From: DATCVR01 sp036566745
GTDB lineage: Bacteria > Actinomycetota > Actinomycetes > Jiangellales > Jiangellaceae
DNA: 64,000 nucleotides
NCBI GenBank assembly: GCA_036566745.1
Contig: DATCVR010000339.1
Location: forward strand, 1-64,000
Direction of reading: 5' to 3'
This document shows, piece after piece, positions 8,586-16,945 of this stretch. The position numbers and the translations under genes were made by a program. Each line of letters begins with the position of its first letter. Position 1 is the first letter of the stretch. The notes beneath the pieces were generated by a model, which worked only from the letters and a program-made list of their open reading frames with translations, was not told the origin of the DNA and did no database searches.

Positions 8586-9154
8586 GCTCGGACGCCACCC
8601 GCGCGGGCGAGGCCGCCGACCAGATCGCTCAGCCGGCTCTCCCGACCCGCTTCGGCGTGCGTAGAGCGCGCACCGGTGACGTGCGCACCATTCGATCGCT
8701 GGTCGATGGATATGCGGCCCAGCGCATTCTGCTCTCGAAGGAGACGGTCACCTTCTACGAGGACGTACAGGAGTTCTGGGTCGCCGAGGCCACCGACACT
8801 CGTGAAGTGATCGGATGTGGCGCACTTCACGTCATGTGGGAAGATCTGGCCGAGGTCCGCACACTGGCCACCGCACCCGAATGGCGCGGCCACGGAGTCG
8901 GACATGCCGTACTCACGCAGTTGCTCGACGTGGCGTCCGATCTCGGGGTGTCTCGCGTGTTCTGTCTCACGTTCGAGGTCGACTTCTTTGCCCGCCACGG
9001 ATTTGACGTGGTCGAAGGAACGCCCGTCGATCAGGATGTCTACACGCAGCTGCTGCGCTCCGGCGACGAGGGTGTGGCCGAGTTTCTCGACCTCGATCGG
9101 GTCAAGCCGAACACTCTCGGCAACTCCCGGATGCTCCGTCGTATTGCCCGCTGA
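8582..9154 (+). CDS. argA: GNAT N-acetyltransferase, ArgA-like N-acetylglutamate synthase
   Basis: A 190-residue GNAT protein resembling the short actinobacterial N-acetylglutamate synthase (Rv2747 type), which acetylates glutamate to start arginine synthesis. The acetyl-CoA loop is PEWRGHGVGHAVL. FCLTFEVDFFARHGF, DVYTQLLRSGDEGVAEFL and the terminal VKPNTLGNSRML are characteristic. It overlaps the lysS stop by four bases, so the two are co-translated. The first 25 residues are probably a disordered extension. Third codon positions contain more A/T than in the surrounding genes. Confidence 0.85.
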   Translation: MSSDATRAGEAADQIAQPALPTRFGVRRARTGDVRTIRSLVDGYAAQRILLSKETVTFYEDVQEFWVAEATDTREVIGCGALHVMWEDLAEVRTLATAPEWRGHGVGHAVLTQLLDVASDLGVSRVFCLTFEVDFFARHGFDVVEGTPVDQDVYTQLLRSGDEGVAEFLDLDRVKPNTLGNSRMLRRIAR

Positions 9155-9188
9155 CTGTTGATCATGAAATCCGGTCAAGCGTTTCGAA

Positions 9189-9221
9189 TTGAAATTCCCG
9201 GGTATATGGCGTATCTATAGT
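9189..9221 (+). promoter_or_regulatory. Putative lsr2 promoter in an A/T-enriched leader
   Basis: The 114 bases between argA and lsr2 are strikingly A/T-rich for this genome. They hold TTGAAA (9189-9194) and TATAGT (9216-9221). The 21-base gap is too long for a standard sigma70 pair; TATCTA at 9212-9217 would give 17. A/T-rich DNA is what Lsr2 binds, so autoregulation is plausible. Exact elements are uncertain. Confidence 0.4.
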
Positions 9222-9268
9222 GGCGTCACGGCAATCTCTGCGTTAAACATACTCAGGAAGGACCACCG

Positions 9269-9601
9269 ATGGCCCAGAAGGTTCAGGTCATTCTCCTCGA
9301 CGATCTCGACGGTGGTTCCGCCGACGAGACGGTGAGCTTCTCGCTGGACGGTGTCGCCTACGAGATCGACGTCTCCAAGGCCAACGCCGCGAAGCTTCGC
9401 GATGCGTTCGCTCCCTTTGTCGCCTCGGCTCGCCGAGCCGGCGGACGACGTGGGCGCCGCGGCCCGGCGGGCGGCGCTCGCAGCGGCCGCACCGACACCT
9501 CTGCTGTGCGCGACTGGGCGCGCGGCCAGGGGCTCAAGGTGTCCGATCGCGGTCGGATCCCCTCCGACATCCTCGAGAAGTACGAAGCCGCAAACGGCTG
9601 A
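9269..9601 (+). CDS. lsr2: Lsr2 nucleoid-associated protein (H-NS-like)
   Basis: A 110-residue actinobacterial xenogeneic silencer that bridges A/T-rich DNA. The N-terminal dimerisation domain begins MAQKVQVILLDDLDGGSADET. A basic glycine-rich linker (RRAGGRRGRRGPAGGARSGR) leads to the C-terminal domain with WARGQGLKVSDRGRIPSDI, whose RGR is the AT-hook-like DNA-binding triplet. AGGAAGGACC precedes the ATG. A hairpin follows the stop, so it is probably monocistronic. The adjacent lysS-argA order is a common actinobacterial neighbourhood. Confidence 0.97.
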   Translation: MAQKVQVILLDDLDGGSADETVSFSLDGVAYEIDVSKANAAKLRDAFAPFVASARRAGGRRGRRGPAGGARSGRTDTSAVRDWARGQGLKVSDRGRIPSDILEKYEAANG

Positions 9602-9607
9602 GCCGGT

Positions 9608-9637
9608 CCCGCCGCGTCACCGGGGAGGCGCGGCGGG
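9608..9637 (+). terminator. Hairpin downstream of lsr2
   Basis: CCCGCCGCG (9608-9616) pairs perfectly with CGCGGCGGG (9629-9637) across a 12-base loop, seven bases after the lsr2 stop. There is no U tract, as is usual in very GC-rich actinobacteria. Confidence 0.65.
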
Positions 9638-9834
9638 CCGTCGTCCCAGCAGGGGCGTCCACCACGATCGGTATCCGGTCGAGGTGGGCGCCCCTGTTGT
9701 CTGCCGGCCGGGTTGGCGTCGGGCGGCGTGCGCGTCGATGACATGCGGCCTCGATAGACTGCCGCGCTGACGGCGTTCGAGGGACGCCGCGGGTGCGGAT
9801 CCCGCACCGCACGGCACTGGGATGAGAGCGGTCG

Positions 9835-10722
9835 ATGCTGGGACGTAGCGAACTCGAGTCCGGGGCGCAGGCACGGTCGGCGGCCCGGATCGCCGGCTGG
9901 ATCGACGAGGACGACGCCACCTTCGGCGCCCTGCTCGATCTCGGCCCCACCACGGCCACCCTGTCCACCGTCGCCCACATGCCGGGTCTGGCGGCCGTGG
10001 TCCACCTCGGTCACCCCGCACAGCCGTCGCACGAGCTCGAGCGAGCGTTGCTGGCCGCGCCGCCGGCGCTGATGATCACGTCGGCCGTGGCCATCCCCGC
10101 CGAATGGGTGTGGGTCGGCCGCACCGCCGAGGCCGCGGCCGGGGTCGTGGTCGACGACGCCGCGATGCGCGACTGCCAGCACACGCTGCGGATGATGGGC
10201 CTCAACCCCCAGCTGGTCTCGACCAGGACGCCCATCGACACCCGCATCGAGCTGGCCGGTGCCGGCGGCACCCTCGTGGTCGAGCGGACGAACGTCCCGC
10301 CCGGGTTCGTCGAGCTGCCCGGCAGCGCCCAGCTCGCCGAGGGTGCGGCCATCTGGTACGGCCTGGTCGAGGCGCGCGACCACCTGCCCGACACCCTCGT
10401 GTCGTCGCAGGTGTGGCTCGCCTTCGGCCCCCACGACGACCACCGCGGCTCGCTCCAGCAGACCCTCGCCGTGATCGCCGACGCCGGCATCGACCTCCAA
10501 CACCTGCGCAGCCACGAGTCGAAGGCCGGTCCCCACGTCTTCTTCTCGGCCTTCACGTGCGACGACCGCTCCGCCCTCGAGCAGCTCGTCCGCGAGTTCG
10601 ACGACCGCGAGGTCGCCCACCGGGTGCTCGCGGTGGTCCCCGGCCAGGGTTTCGCGCCCTGTCCCGACGGCATCGTCCCGATGTGGTCCACCCGCGAGGT
10701 CGCGGAGACCGCCGGCGCGTGA
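9835..10722 (+). CDS. ACT-domain protein of unknown function, coupled to pheA
   Basis: 295 residues. Residues about 185-265 form an ACT-type amino-acid-binding domain: AFGPHDDHRGSLQQTLAVIA then AGIDLQHLRSHESKAGPH resemble the GSL and ESRP regions of the phenylalanine-binding domain of PheA. The first 180 residues match no family I can name. The gene overlaps pheA by GTGA, so a role as a regulatory partner of prephenate dehydratase or as an aromatic amino acid sensor is reasonable, but this is inference. TAGACT at 9755-9760 could be its -10. Confidence 0.7.
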   Translation: MLGRSELESGAQARSAARIAGWIDEDDATFGALLDLGPTTATLSTVAHMPGLAAVVHLGHPAQPSHELERALLAAPPALMITSAVAIPAEWVWVGRTAEAAAGVVVDDAAMRDCQHTLRMMGLNPQLVSTRTPIDTRIELAGAGGTLVVERTNVPPGFVELPGSAQLAEGAAIWYGLVEARDHLPDTLVSSQVWLAFGPHDDHRGSLQQTLAVIADAGIDLQHLRSHESKAGPHVFFSAFTCDDRSALEQLVREFDDREVAHRVLAVVPGQGFAPCPDGIVPMWSTREVAETAGA

Positions 10723-11708
10723 GCCGCATCGGTTACCTCGGACCCGAGGGCACGTTCACCCATCAGGCCGCCCTGGCGTGCGCCGGCGCGGGTGGTCCGG
10801 ACGTCCTTCGCGGTGCCGAGCTCGTGCCGTTGGGCACCGTCGCCGACATCTGCGCCCAGGTGGCCTCCGGTGAGGTCGAGGCCGGAGTCGTGGCCATCGA
10901 GAACACCGTCGAGGGGTACGTCGTGCCGTCCCTCGAGGCGATCATGGGCGCGACGAACGTCATCGCGGTCGACGAGGTCGTGCTCGGCATCAGCTTCGAT
11001 GCCTTCGCCCGTCCCGACGCCACGGGCGAGTTCACCGAGGTGGCGGCACATCCGCACGGCCTGGCCCAGTGCAGCGGCTTCGTCGCGCAGTCCGGCCTGG
11101 CCCCGATCTCGGCGACCTCCAACGCGGCGGCCTGCCGCGATATCACCGTTGGTCAGCTGGCGCTCGGCCCGGCGATCTGTGGCGAGCTGTACGGCCTGCG
11201 GACCCATGCCCGCGCCGTTGAGGACTTCCACGGCGCCCGTACCCGATTCCTCCTGCTCACCCAGCGCACCCCGGCCCGCGACACTGCCGCGGGTCCGTCG
11301 GCCGCCGCCGCGCTCGATCCCCGGAACCGTCGCGACGAGCGGCCCTCCGCGGGCTGGCGCACGATGCTGGCCGTCACGCCGCACCTCACCGGCCCCGGCG
11401 TGCTCGCGCGGATCACCCAGGCGTTCGGGGCCGCCGGCGTGAACCTCTCGAGCCTGATCACCCGGCCGCTCAAGGCCCAGGAGGGCAAGTACGTCTTCGT
11501 GCTGACCGTCGACGCCGCGCCCTGGGAGCCCTCGGCGCGCGCGGTGTTCGAGGCCCTTCTCGCGGCCGGCGACTCGCTCAAGACACTCGGCGTCTACCCG
11601 GGCCGGGGGGACCTCGACGACGAGTTCGACTCCGAGCGGGTCCCGCTGGGCAGCGTCCGCGCCACGTCGAGCTCCGATGACCGGGCCGGCGCCCTCCTGT
11701 GGGACTGA
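10719..11708 (+). CDS. pheA: Prephenate dehydratase
   Basis: Converts prephenate to phenylpyruvate in phenylalanine synthesis. 329 residues from a GTG at 10719 overlapping the previous stop. The PDT domain starts SRIGYLGPEGTFTHQAAL, includes AIENTVEGYVVPSLEAIM, and keeps the catalytic TRF motif in HGARTRFLLL. The C-terminal ACT domain is present (PGVLARITQAFGAAGVNLSS, then TRPLKAQEGKYVFVL) with TRP in place of the usual ESRP. There is no chorismate mutase domain. The last 40 residues are an acidic tail. Confidence 0.93.
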   Translation: MSRIGYLGPEGTFTHQAALACAGAGGPDVLRGAELVPLGTVADICAQVASGEVEAGVVAIENTVEGYVVPSLEAIMGATNVIAVDEVVLGISFDAFARPDATGEFTEVAAHPHGLAQCSGFVAQSGLAPISATSNAAACRDITVGQLALGPAICGELYGLRTHARAVEDFHGARTRFLLLTQRTPARDTAAGPSAAAALDPRNRRDERPSAGWRTMLAVTPHLTGPGVLARITQAFGAAGVNLSSLITRPLKAQEGKYVFVLTVDAAPWEPSARAVFEALLAAGDSLKTLGVYPGRGDLDDEFDSERVPLGSVRATSSSDDRAGALLWD

Positions 11709-11760
11709 CCTGCCACGCCGACGGGCTCGACCCCTGCCACGCCGACGGGCAGCCCGGCCG

Positions 11761-12618
11761 TCAAGCCTGACGGACCTGCTGGCGCTGGCGGCCCAGCCCG
11801 TCGATCTCGAGCTCGACGACGTCGCCGTCGCGCAGGTACGGCTGGCCGGGCAGTCCCATGGCGACTCCCGCGGGCGTGCCGGTGTTCACCAGGTCGCCCG
11901 GGTCGAGCACCATGAACTGGCTGAGGTACCAGACCACGTGCCCGATGCCGAAGATCAGGTCGGCGCTGGTGCCGTCCTGACGCAGCTCACCGTTGACCCA
12001 CAGCCGCAGGCCCAGCTTGCCGGGCACCTCGACGCCGGCCGCGGGCACGAGCCACGGCCCGAGCGGGTTGAACGTCTCGCACGACTTGCCCTTGTCCCAC
12101 TGGCCACCGCGTTCGAGCTGGAACTCGCGCTCGGAGACGTCGTGCGAGACGACGTAGCCGGCGATCACGTCGAGCGCGGCCTCGGGGGAGTCGAGGTAGC
12201 GGGCGGTCTTCCCGATCACCACGCCGAGCTCGACCTCCCAGTCGGTCTTGACGCTGGCCCGGGGGATGAGGACGTCGTCGTTCGGGCCCACCACCGTGTT
12301 CGACGCCTTCATGAAGACGACCGGCTCGGCCGGGACGGCCAGACCGCTCTCGGCGGCGTGGTCGCGGTAGTTCAGGCCAATGCAGACGACCTTGCCCGGC
12401 CGGGCGATCGGAGCGCCCACGCGTTCGTCGGCGGCTCCGGCATCGAGGACCGGCACCTCACCCGCGTCGAGGGCGGCCTCGGCCCGGGCGATGCCGCCGC
12501 CCGCGAGGAACGCGCCGTCGATGTCGGTGGTGAGGGCGCCGAGGTCGTGCACGACGCCGTCATCGGTGCGGAGGGCGGGTCGTTCGGCGCCGATCGGGCC
12601 GAGGCGCATGAGCTGCAT
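11761..12618 (-). CDS. FAH-family hydrolase, 2,4-diketo-3-deoxy-L-rhamnonate/fuconate hydrolase-like
   Basis: 285-residue fumarylacetoacetate-hydrolase-fold enzyme. CIGLNYRDHAAESG and the metal-ligand strand WEVELGVVIG followed by VVSHDVSEREFQLERGGQWDKGKSC are typical of the sugar-acid branch of the family, where 2,4-diketo-3-deoxy acids are cleaved to pyruvate and L-lactate. The product fits the next gene, a flavin L-lactate dehydrogenase transcribed in the same direction 87 bases upstream, so these probably complete the non-phosphorylating rhamnose or fucose route. The GntR gene beyond lldD is the likely regulator. Confidence 0.85.
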   Translation of the reverse strand: MQLMRLGPIGAERPALRTDDGVVHDLGALTTDIDGAFLAGGGIARAEAALDAGEVPVLDAGAADERVGAPIARPGKVVCIGLNYRDHAAESGLAVPAEPVVFMKASNTVVGPNDDVLIPRASVKTDWEVELGVVIGKTARYLDSPEAALDVIAGYVVSHDVSEREFQLERGGQWDKGKSCETFNPLGPWLVPAAGVEVPGKLGLRLWVNGELRQDGTSADLIFGIGHVVWYLSQFMVLDPGDLVNTGTPAGVAMGLPGQPYLRDGDVVELEIDGLGRQRQQVRQA

Positions 12619-12705
12619 GGCTGTCTCCGTGAGGTCGGGAGTCTCGACAGGTGAGTCTGACTGTTCCGGTGTGTGGACGGCAGGCCGGGGTCGGCTACGG
12701 GATCG

Positions 12706-13917
12706 TCAGGGCAGCCGGACGTGGTCGGGCGTGAGCTCGCCGACGCTGCGGACGCCGAGCAGCTGCATGGTGCGACGGATCTCGCGGGCGAGGATGTCGG
12801 CGGCTCGGGCGACGCCCCGCTCGCCCCCGGCCATGAGCCCGTACAGATAGGCACGCCCGACCAGGCAGGCGTCCGCTCCGAGCGCCACGGCGGCGACCAC
12901 GTCGGCGCCGTTCATGATCCCGGTGTCGAGGTAGATCTCGGTCCGGTCGCCGACCTCGGCGGCCACCTCGGGGAGGATCCGCAGCGGCGTGGGAGCCCGG
13001 TCGAGCTGGCGGCCGCCGTGGTTGGAGAGCACGATCGCGTCGGCTCCGGCGTCGACGACGCGCCGGGCGTCGTCGACGGTCTGGATGCCCTTGACGATCA
13101 GCGGACCGTTCCAGATCGAGCGGAGCCAGGCGAGGTCGTCGATGGTCATGGTCGGGTCGAACAGCGTGTCGAGCAGCTCGGCCACGGTGCCCTGCCACGA
13201 CGACAGCGACGCGAAGGTGAGCGGCTTGGTGGTGAGGAGGTTCGCCCACCACCTCGGGTGGGTCGCGGCGTCGAGCACCGTCTTCGCCGTGAGCGACGGG
13301 GGGATGGTGAAGCCGTTGCGGACGTCACGCAGCCGGGCGCCGGCGACCGGCACGTCCACGGTCAGCATCAGCGCCTCGTAGCCCGCGGCGGCGGCCCGCT
13401 TGACGAGGTCCTCGCCCGCGGCTCGGTCCTTCCACACGTAGAGCTGGAACCACGTCCGGGCCGCCGGTGCGGCTGCCGCCACGTCCTCGATCGAGGTCGT
13501 GCCCATGGTCGAGAGAGCGTACGGGATGCCGACGCGCTCGGCGACCCGCACCACCGCGCTCTCGCCCTCGTGGTTCATCATCCGGGTGAATCCGGTGGGG
13601 GCGAAGGCGAACGGGAGCGCCGCCTTCGTGCCGAGCATCGTCGTGGTCGTGTCGACGTCGGCCACGTCGTGCAGGATCGACGGCCGCAGCTCGAGGTTCG
13701 CGAACAGCGCCCGCGCGCGGTTCAAGCTGATCTCCGCCTCGGCCGCCCCGTCGGTGTAGTCGAACACCGAGCGTGGTGTCCGGCGGCGAGCCACCCGACG
13801 CAGGTCGGCGATGGTGAGCGCCTTGGCCAGCCGCCGGTCGGTGGCGTTGAGCGTGACCGGCTTGGTGCGCAGCAGTGGCTTGAGTTCGGACCAGCGAGGT
13901 CGTTGGCGCTCGGTCAT
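12706..13917 (-). CDS. lldD: FMN-dependent alpha-hydroxy-acid dehydrogenase (L-lactate dehydrogenase-like)
   Basis: 403-residue member of the flavin (S)-2-hydroxy acid oxidase family. SVFDYTDGAAEAEISL, FAFAPTGFTRMMNHEGE, LMLTVDVPVAGARLRDVRNG and the active-site block IVLSNHGGRQLDRAPTPL, with the catalytic His, are intact. L-lactate to pyruvate is the most likely reaction because the downstream FAH enzyme would release L-lactate. The start at 13917 lies 26 bases from the first of two perfect 17-bp palindromes shared with the divergent FCD/GntR gene. L-lactate oxidase, mandelate or glycolate activity cannot be excluded. Confidence 0.87.
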   Translation of the reverse strand: MTERQRPRWSELKPLLRTKPVTLNATDRRLAKALTIADLRRVARRRTPRSVFDYTDGAAEAEISLNRARALFANLELRPSILHDVADVDTTTTMLGTKAALPFAFAPTGFTRMMNHEGESAVVRVAERVGIPYALSTMGTTSIEDVAAAAPAARTWFQLYVWKDRAAGEDLVKRAAAAGYEALMLTVDVPVAGARLRDVRNGFTIPPSLTAKTVLDAATHPRWWANLLTTKPLTFASLSSWQGTVAELLDTLFDPTMTIDDLAWLRSIWNGPLIVKGIQTVDDARRVVDAGADAIVLSNHGGRQLDRAPTPLRILPEVAAEVGDRTEIYLDTGIMNGADVVAAVALGADACLVGRAYLYGLMAGGERGVARAADILAREIRRTMQLLGVRSVGELTPDHVRLP

Positions 13918-13943
13918 GAGGGGCAGGCTCCGTGGCTGACGTT

Positions 13944-13960
13944 GTGTGGTCTGACCACAC
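13944..13960. promoter_or_regulatory. FCD/GntR operator, copy 1
   Basis: GTGTGGTCTGACCACAC, a perfect 17-bp palindrome about one central base. The TGGTC-N-GACCA core is typical of FadR/LldR-type regulators. It lies between lldD and the divergent GntR gene. Its centre is 25 bp from copy 2, which puts the sites roughly on one helix face and suggests two cooperating dimers. Confidence 0.85.
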
Positions 13961-13968
13961 TGTAGAGG

Positions 13969-13985
13969 GTGTGGTCAGACCACAC
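13969..13985. promoter_or_regulatory. FCD/GntR operator, copy 2
   Basis: GTGTGGTCAGACCACAC, a perfect 17-bp palindrome identical to copy 1 except for its central base (A instead of T). It ends 15 bases before the GntR start codon, so binding should also repress the regulator gene. Confidence 0.85.
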
Positions 13986-14000
13986 CAGTAGGGTGTCGGC

Positions 14001-14690
14001 GTGAAGACGTACGAGCTGGTGTTGCAGCAGGTCGAGACAGACCTGGCGGCGGGGAGGCTGCGGCTCGGCGAACGCCTGCCGGGCGAGCGCGGACTGGCCG
14101 AGCAGCTCGGCGTGAGTCGCGCGTCGGTGCGCGAGGCCATCCGGGTGCTCGAGGCGATGGGCGTGGTGCGGACGTCGGTGGGCTCGGGTCCCGACGCCGG
14201 CGCGGTCATCGTGGCCGATCCGTCGTCGGCGCTCAGCTCAGCGCTCCGGCTCCACCTGGCGACGAGTCATCTGCCCATCTCCGACATCGTCCAGACCAGG
14301 GTGCTGCTGGAGTCGTGGGCGGCCCGTGAGGCGGCGCGGCGCAGCGGTGCGGGCGACCTGGCTGCGGCCGAGCTGCTGCTCGACGAGATGGACGACCCCG
14401 GCCTCACCCCCGAGCGGTTCCACCTGCTCGACGCCGAGTTCCACGTCACCCTGACCGCGCTCGCCGGCAACGTCCTGATCGCGGCGGTGATGTCGGCGCT
14501 GCGCGAGTCGATCCACGGGTACGTCATGGCGGCGGTGCCCCAGCTCGCCGATTGGGAGAGCACCGCCCGGCGCCTGCGCAGCGAGCACCGCGCGGTGGTG
14601 GCGGCTGTGCGGGCCGGCGACGGCGGGGCCGCTGCCACGATCGTGTCCGCCCACATCGCGGGCTTCTACCGCGAGACGCACCTCGGCTGA
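14001..14690 (+). CDS. FCD-domain GntR-family regulator
   Basis: 229 residues. The N-terminal winged helix-turn-helix has GERLPGERGLAEQLGVSRAS and VREAIRVLEAMGVVRT. The C-terminal FCD ligand domain carries metal-binding-type residues (LLDAEFHVTLTALAGN, and the SEHRAVVAAVRAGD helix). FadR/LldR-like proteins of this kind commonly sense lactate or sugar acids. GTG start at 14001, 15 bases beyond the second operator. Divergent from lldD and the FAH gene, so L-lactate or a diketo acid is the likely signal. The gene stops four bases before the convergent rhamnonate dehydratase gene ends. Confidence 0.9.
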   Translation: MKTYELVLQQVETDLAAGRLRLGERLPGERGLAEQLGVSRASVREAIRVLEAMGVVRTSVGSGPDAGAVIVADPSSALSSALRLHLATSHLPISDIVQTRVLLESWAAREAARRSGAGDLAAAELLLDEMDDPGLTPERFHLLDAEFHVTLTALAGNVLIAAVMSALRESIHGYVMAAVPQLADWESTARRLRSEHRAVVAAVRAGDGGAAATIVSAHIAGFYRETHLG

Positions 14691-14694
14691 GCTG

Positions 14695-15879
14695 TCAGCT
14701 ACCGAATCGCCGCAGCTCGCACGCGGGGTCGAGGCGCACGCCGAAGCCGGGCCGGTCCAGTGCCGACACGGCGAGCCGCCCGTCACGCGGGACCGGCTCG
14801 TCGAGCAACAGCGGCGCGAACATCGGCACCACCTCGGTGCCGTCGGGGTGCATCATCAGGAACTCCGCGAACGGGCTGGAGTGCCGGGTGGCGACGAAGT
14901 GGTACGAGTACACGCTCGAACCGTGTGGGATCACGAACGCGTTGCGGGCCTCCGCCAGGGCGGAGATCTTCACCAGCTCGGTCAGCCCGCCGCACCACCC
15001 GACGTCGGGCTGGATGACGTCGACGTCGCCGGTCTCCAGCAGCAGCCGGAAGCCGTACCGGGTGGCCTCGTGCTCGCCGCTGCTGAGCAGGACCGTGGGC
15101 GGCATCCTCCGGCGCAGCTCGGCCAGCGACCAGTAGTCGTCGGGCAGGAACGGCTCCTCGAGCCAGTGCAGGCCGAGGTCGCCGAACGCGTGCGACAGCC
15201 GGATCGCCTCGTCCAGGTTCAGCGACATCCAGCAGTCGACCATCAGCCAGAAGTCCGACCCCACGGCCTCGCGCGCCGCCGCAAGCGCCTCGACGTTGCG
15301 GCGGAACCCGTCGGCACCCTCGGCCGGGCCGTGGTGCAGCGGGATCTTCGCACCGACGAACCCCAGCTTCCGCGCGAGATCGGGCCGTGGCCCGGTGGCG
15401 TAGAGGACCAGCTCGTCGCGGACCGCGCCGCCGAGCACGACGTGGACCGGTTCGTCGCGCAGCTTGCCGAGCAGGTCCCACAGCGCGAGGTCGACGCCGC
15501 TGATCGCGTTCAGGGCCAGGCCCTTGCGGCCGTAGTGGAGGCTCGAGAGGAACATCTGGTCCCAGATCCGCTCGAGTTCGGTGACCGGAGCGCCCACGAG
15601 CAGCCCGGCCAGATGGTTCTCGACGATCCAGGCGGCCGGCTCACCCCCGACCGTGGGGGCGAACCCCACCGTGCCGTCCGACGCCTCGACCTCGACGACC
15701 ACCGTGCCGAGCAGGTGCAGCCCGAACGACTGCCGGCTGGACCGGTAGGCCGGGTACTTCGCCATCGGGCTGGCGATGTGGTCGTCGATCCAGTGGCCGG
15801 ACGGCTGGTCGTGGTAGTCCGCTCCGCCGCTGCTCACGGGCAGGTAGGCCCGTACGGCGGCGATCGTCGGGGTACTCAT
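14695..15879 (-). CDS. rhmD: L-rhamnonate dehydratase (enolase superfamily)
   Basis: 394 residues. Dehydrates L-rhamnonate to 2-keto-3-deoxy-L-rhamnonate. HWIDDHIASPMAKYP near the N terminus, SLHYGRKGLALNAISGVDLA, the Lys of GAKIPLHHGPAEG, the metal ligands in DCWMSLN, EEPFLPDDY and SSGEHEATRYG, QPDVGWCGGLTEL and the catalytic His region PHGSSVYSYHFV all follow the RhmD pattern closely. The ATG at 15879 overlaps the stop of the upstream lactonase gene, so lactone hydrolysis and acid dehydration are translated together. No signal peptide. Confidence 0.92.
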   Translation of the reverse strand: MSTPTIAAVRAYLPVSSGGADYHDQPSGHWIDDHIASPMAKYPAYRSSRQSFGLHLLGTVVVEVEASDGTVGFAPTVGGEPAAWIVENHLAGLLVGAPVTELERIWDQMFLSSLHYGRKGLALNAISGVDLALWDLLGKLRDEPVHVVLGGAVRDELVLYATGPRPDLARKLGFVGAKIPLHHGPAEGADGFRRNVEALAAAREAVGSDFWLMVDCWMSLNLDEAIRLSHAFGDLGLHWLEEPFLPDDYWSLAELRRRMPPTVLLSSGEHEATRYGFRLLLETGDVDVIQPDVGWCGGLTELVKISALAEARNAFVIPHGSSVYSYHFVATRHSSPFAEFLMMHPDGTEVVPMFAPLLLDEPVPRDGRLAVSALDRPGFGVRLDPACELRRFGS

Positions 15880-16793
15880 GGCGTGGACGGGGCGGTGGGG
15901 AGGTCCAACCGGTACACGCGCTGTGCCGTCCCGGAGAACAACGCGCTCCGCTCGTCCGGCGAGAAGTCGGCCGTGAGGGTGTCGAACGCGCCGTAGAGCT
16001 GGGCATAGGTGGAATAGAGGCTGTCGACCGGGAAGTTGCTGGCGAACATCGCCCGATCGGGCCCGAACGCCTCGATCGTGTCCAGGACGATCGGGCGCAG
16101 GGAGTCGAGCGTCCAGCGGTGATCGGTCATCCCGATTCCGGAGATCTTCACCGTGGTGTTCGGCTGGGCGGCAAGGGTGGCCAGACCGGATCGCCAGGCC
16201 GCGAGGGTCTCGTCGTCGCGTTCCGTGGGCATGCCGGCGTGGTCGAGGATCACCGGTGTGTCCGGATGGGCCGCTGCCAGCTCCGCAGCTTCGGCCAGCT
16301 GGTGTGGGTACACCTGCAGGTCGAACGAGAGCCCGTGATCGGCCAGCCGGGCGTAGCCGACCAGCCACGCCGGGTCGCTCATGAGGTCGGGCCGGTCGGT
16401 GTAGGTCAGCGCGGGGTCGGCGTGCCAGTTCAGGATGTGCCGCACGCCGCGCACATTGGGCAGGGCGGCGAGGCTGTCGAGCGCGTCGCCGACGTCGTCG
16501 GCGTCGAGGCGGACGCCGGCAACGATGCCCTGGGGAAAGCCGGAGTCGTCGGCCAGGTCCTGCAGCCAGCGCGCCTCTTCCAGCGGATCGCCCGCCCCCG
16601 CGTCGACGTGGACCGACGCCACGGGCCGGAGCGGCTCGGCCTCGCGCAGGAAGTCGCCCAGCAGGTAGTCGCGGCGGATGGCGGTGTCCTCGCCGTGGAC
16701 CTTCAGCCGGCCGGCCGGCTCCTGGAGCCACGGGTAGGACCGGGACAGGTCCCAGAGGTGGTGATGCGCGTCGACGATGTCGAGTTCGAGCAT
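15876..16793 (-). CDS. Amidohydrolase, L-rhamnono-1,4-lactonase/L-fuconolactonase-like
   Basis: 305-residue COG3618-type amidohydrolase. IVDAHHHLWDLSRSYPW at the N terminus (HxH metal pair), VILDHAGMPT and FASNFPVDSLYSTY are family signatures. Members hydrolyse deoxy-sugar or sugar lactones. Co-translation with rhamnonate dehydratase (ATGA overlap) points to L-rhamnono-lactone. The ATG at 16793 is preferred because GGGGGG lies seven bases upstream; a longer frame to 16865 has no such site. The divergent AraC gene lies upstream of the promoter region but reads in the same direction. Confidence 0.85.
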   Translation of the reverse strand: MLELDIVDAHHHLWDLSRSYPWLQEPAGRLKVHGEDTAIRRDYLLGDFLREAEPLRPVASVHVDAGAGDPLEEARWLQDLADDSGFPQGIVAGVRLDADDVGDALDSLAALPNVRGVRHILNWHADPALTYTDRPDLMSDPAWLVGYARLADHGLSFDLQVYPHQLAEAAELAAAHPDTPVILDHAGMPTERDDETLAAWRSGLATLAAQPNTTVKISGIGMTDHRWTLDSLRPIVLDTIEAFGPDRAMFASNFPVDSLYSTYAQLYGAFDTLTADFSPDERSALFSGTAQRVYRLDLPTAPSTP

Positions 16794-16841
16794 CGATCCC
16801 CCCTGGGATGTCCGGCAAGCACCCCCGATGGGCACAACACG

Positions 16842-16852
16842 GAACGATGTTC
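16842..16852. promoter_or_regulatory. Short inverted repeat upstream of the lactonase-rhmD operon
   Basis: GAACGATGTTC (4-bp arms, 3-base spacer) about 50 bases upstream of the lactonase start, in the 152-base gap before the AraC stop. It could be an operator. It does not match the LacI motif found elsewhere and may be chance. Confidence 0.25.
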
Positions 16853-16945
16853 TGATTCCCGACATCCCAGCGTGCGTGCGGGCTTCGGCTCAATGCACAG
16901 GTCGCTCAAGGCGTTGCACGGGTCGCCGACCCGGCCCGCTGCCGA

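Noticed and set aside
15880..16893. Extension of the rhamnonate dehydratase frame to 732 codons
   Set aside because: Runs through the lactonase gene in another frame; RhmD homology starts at the ATG at 15879.
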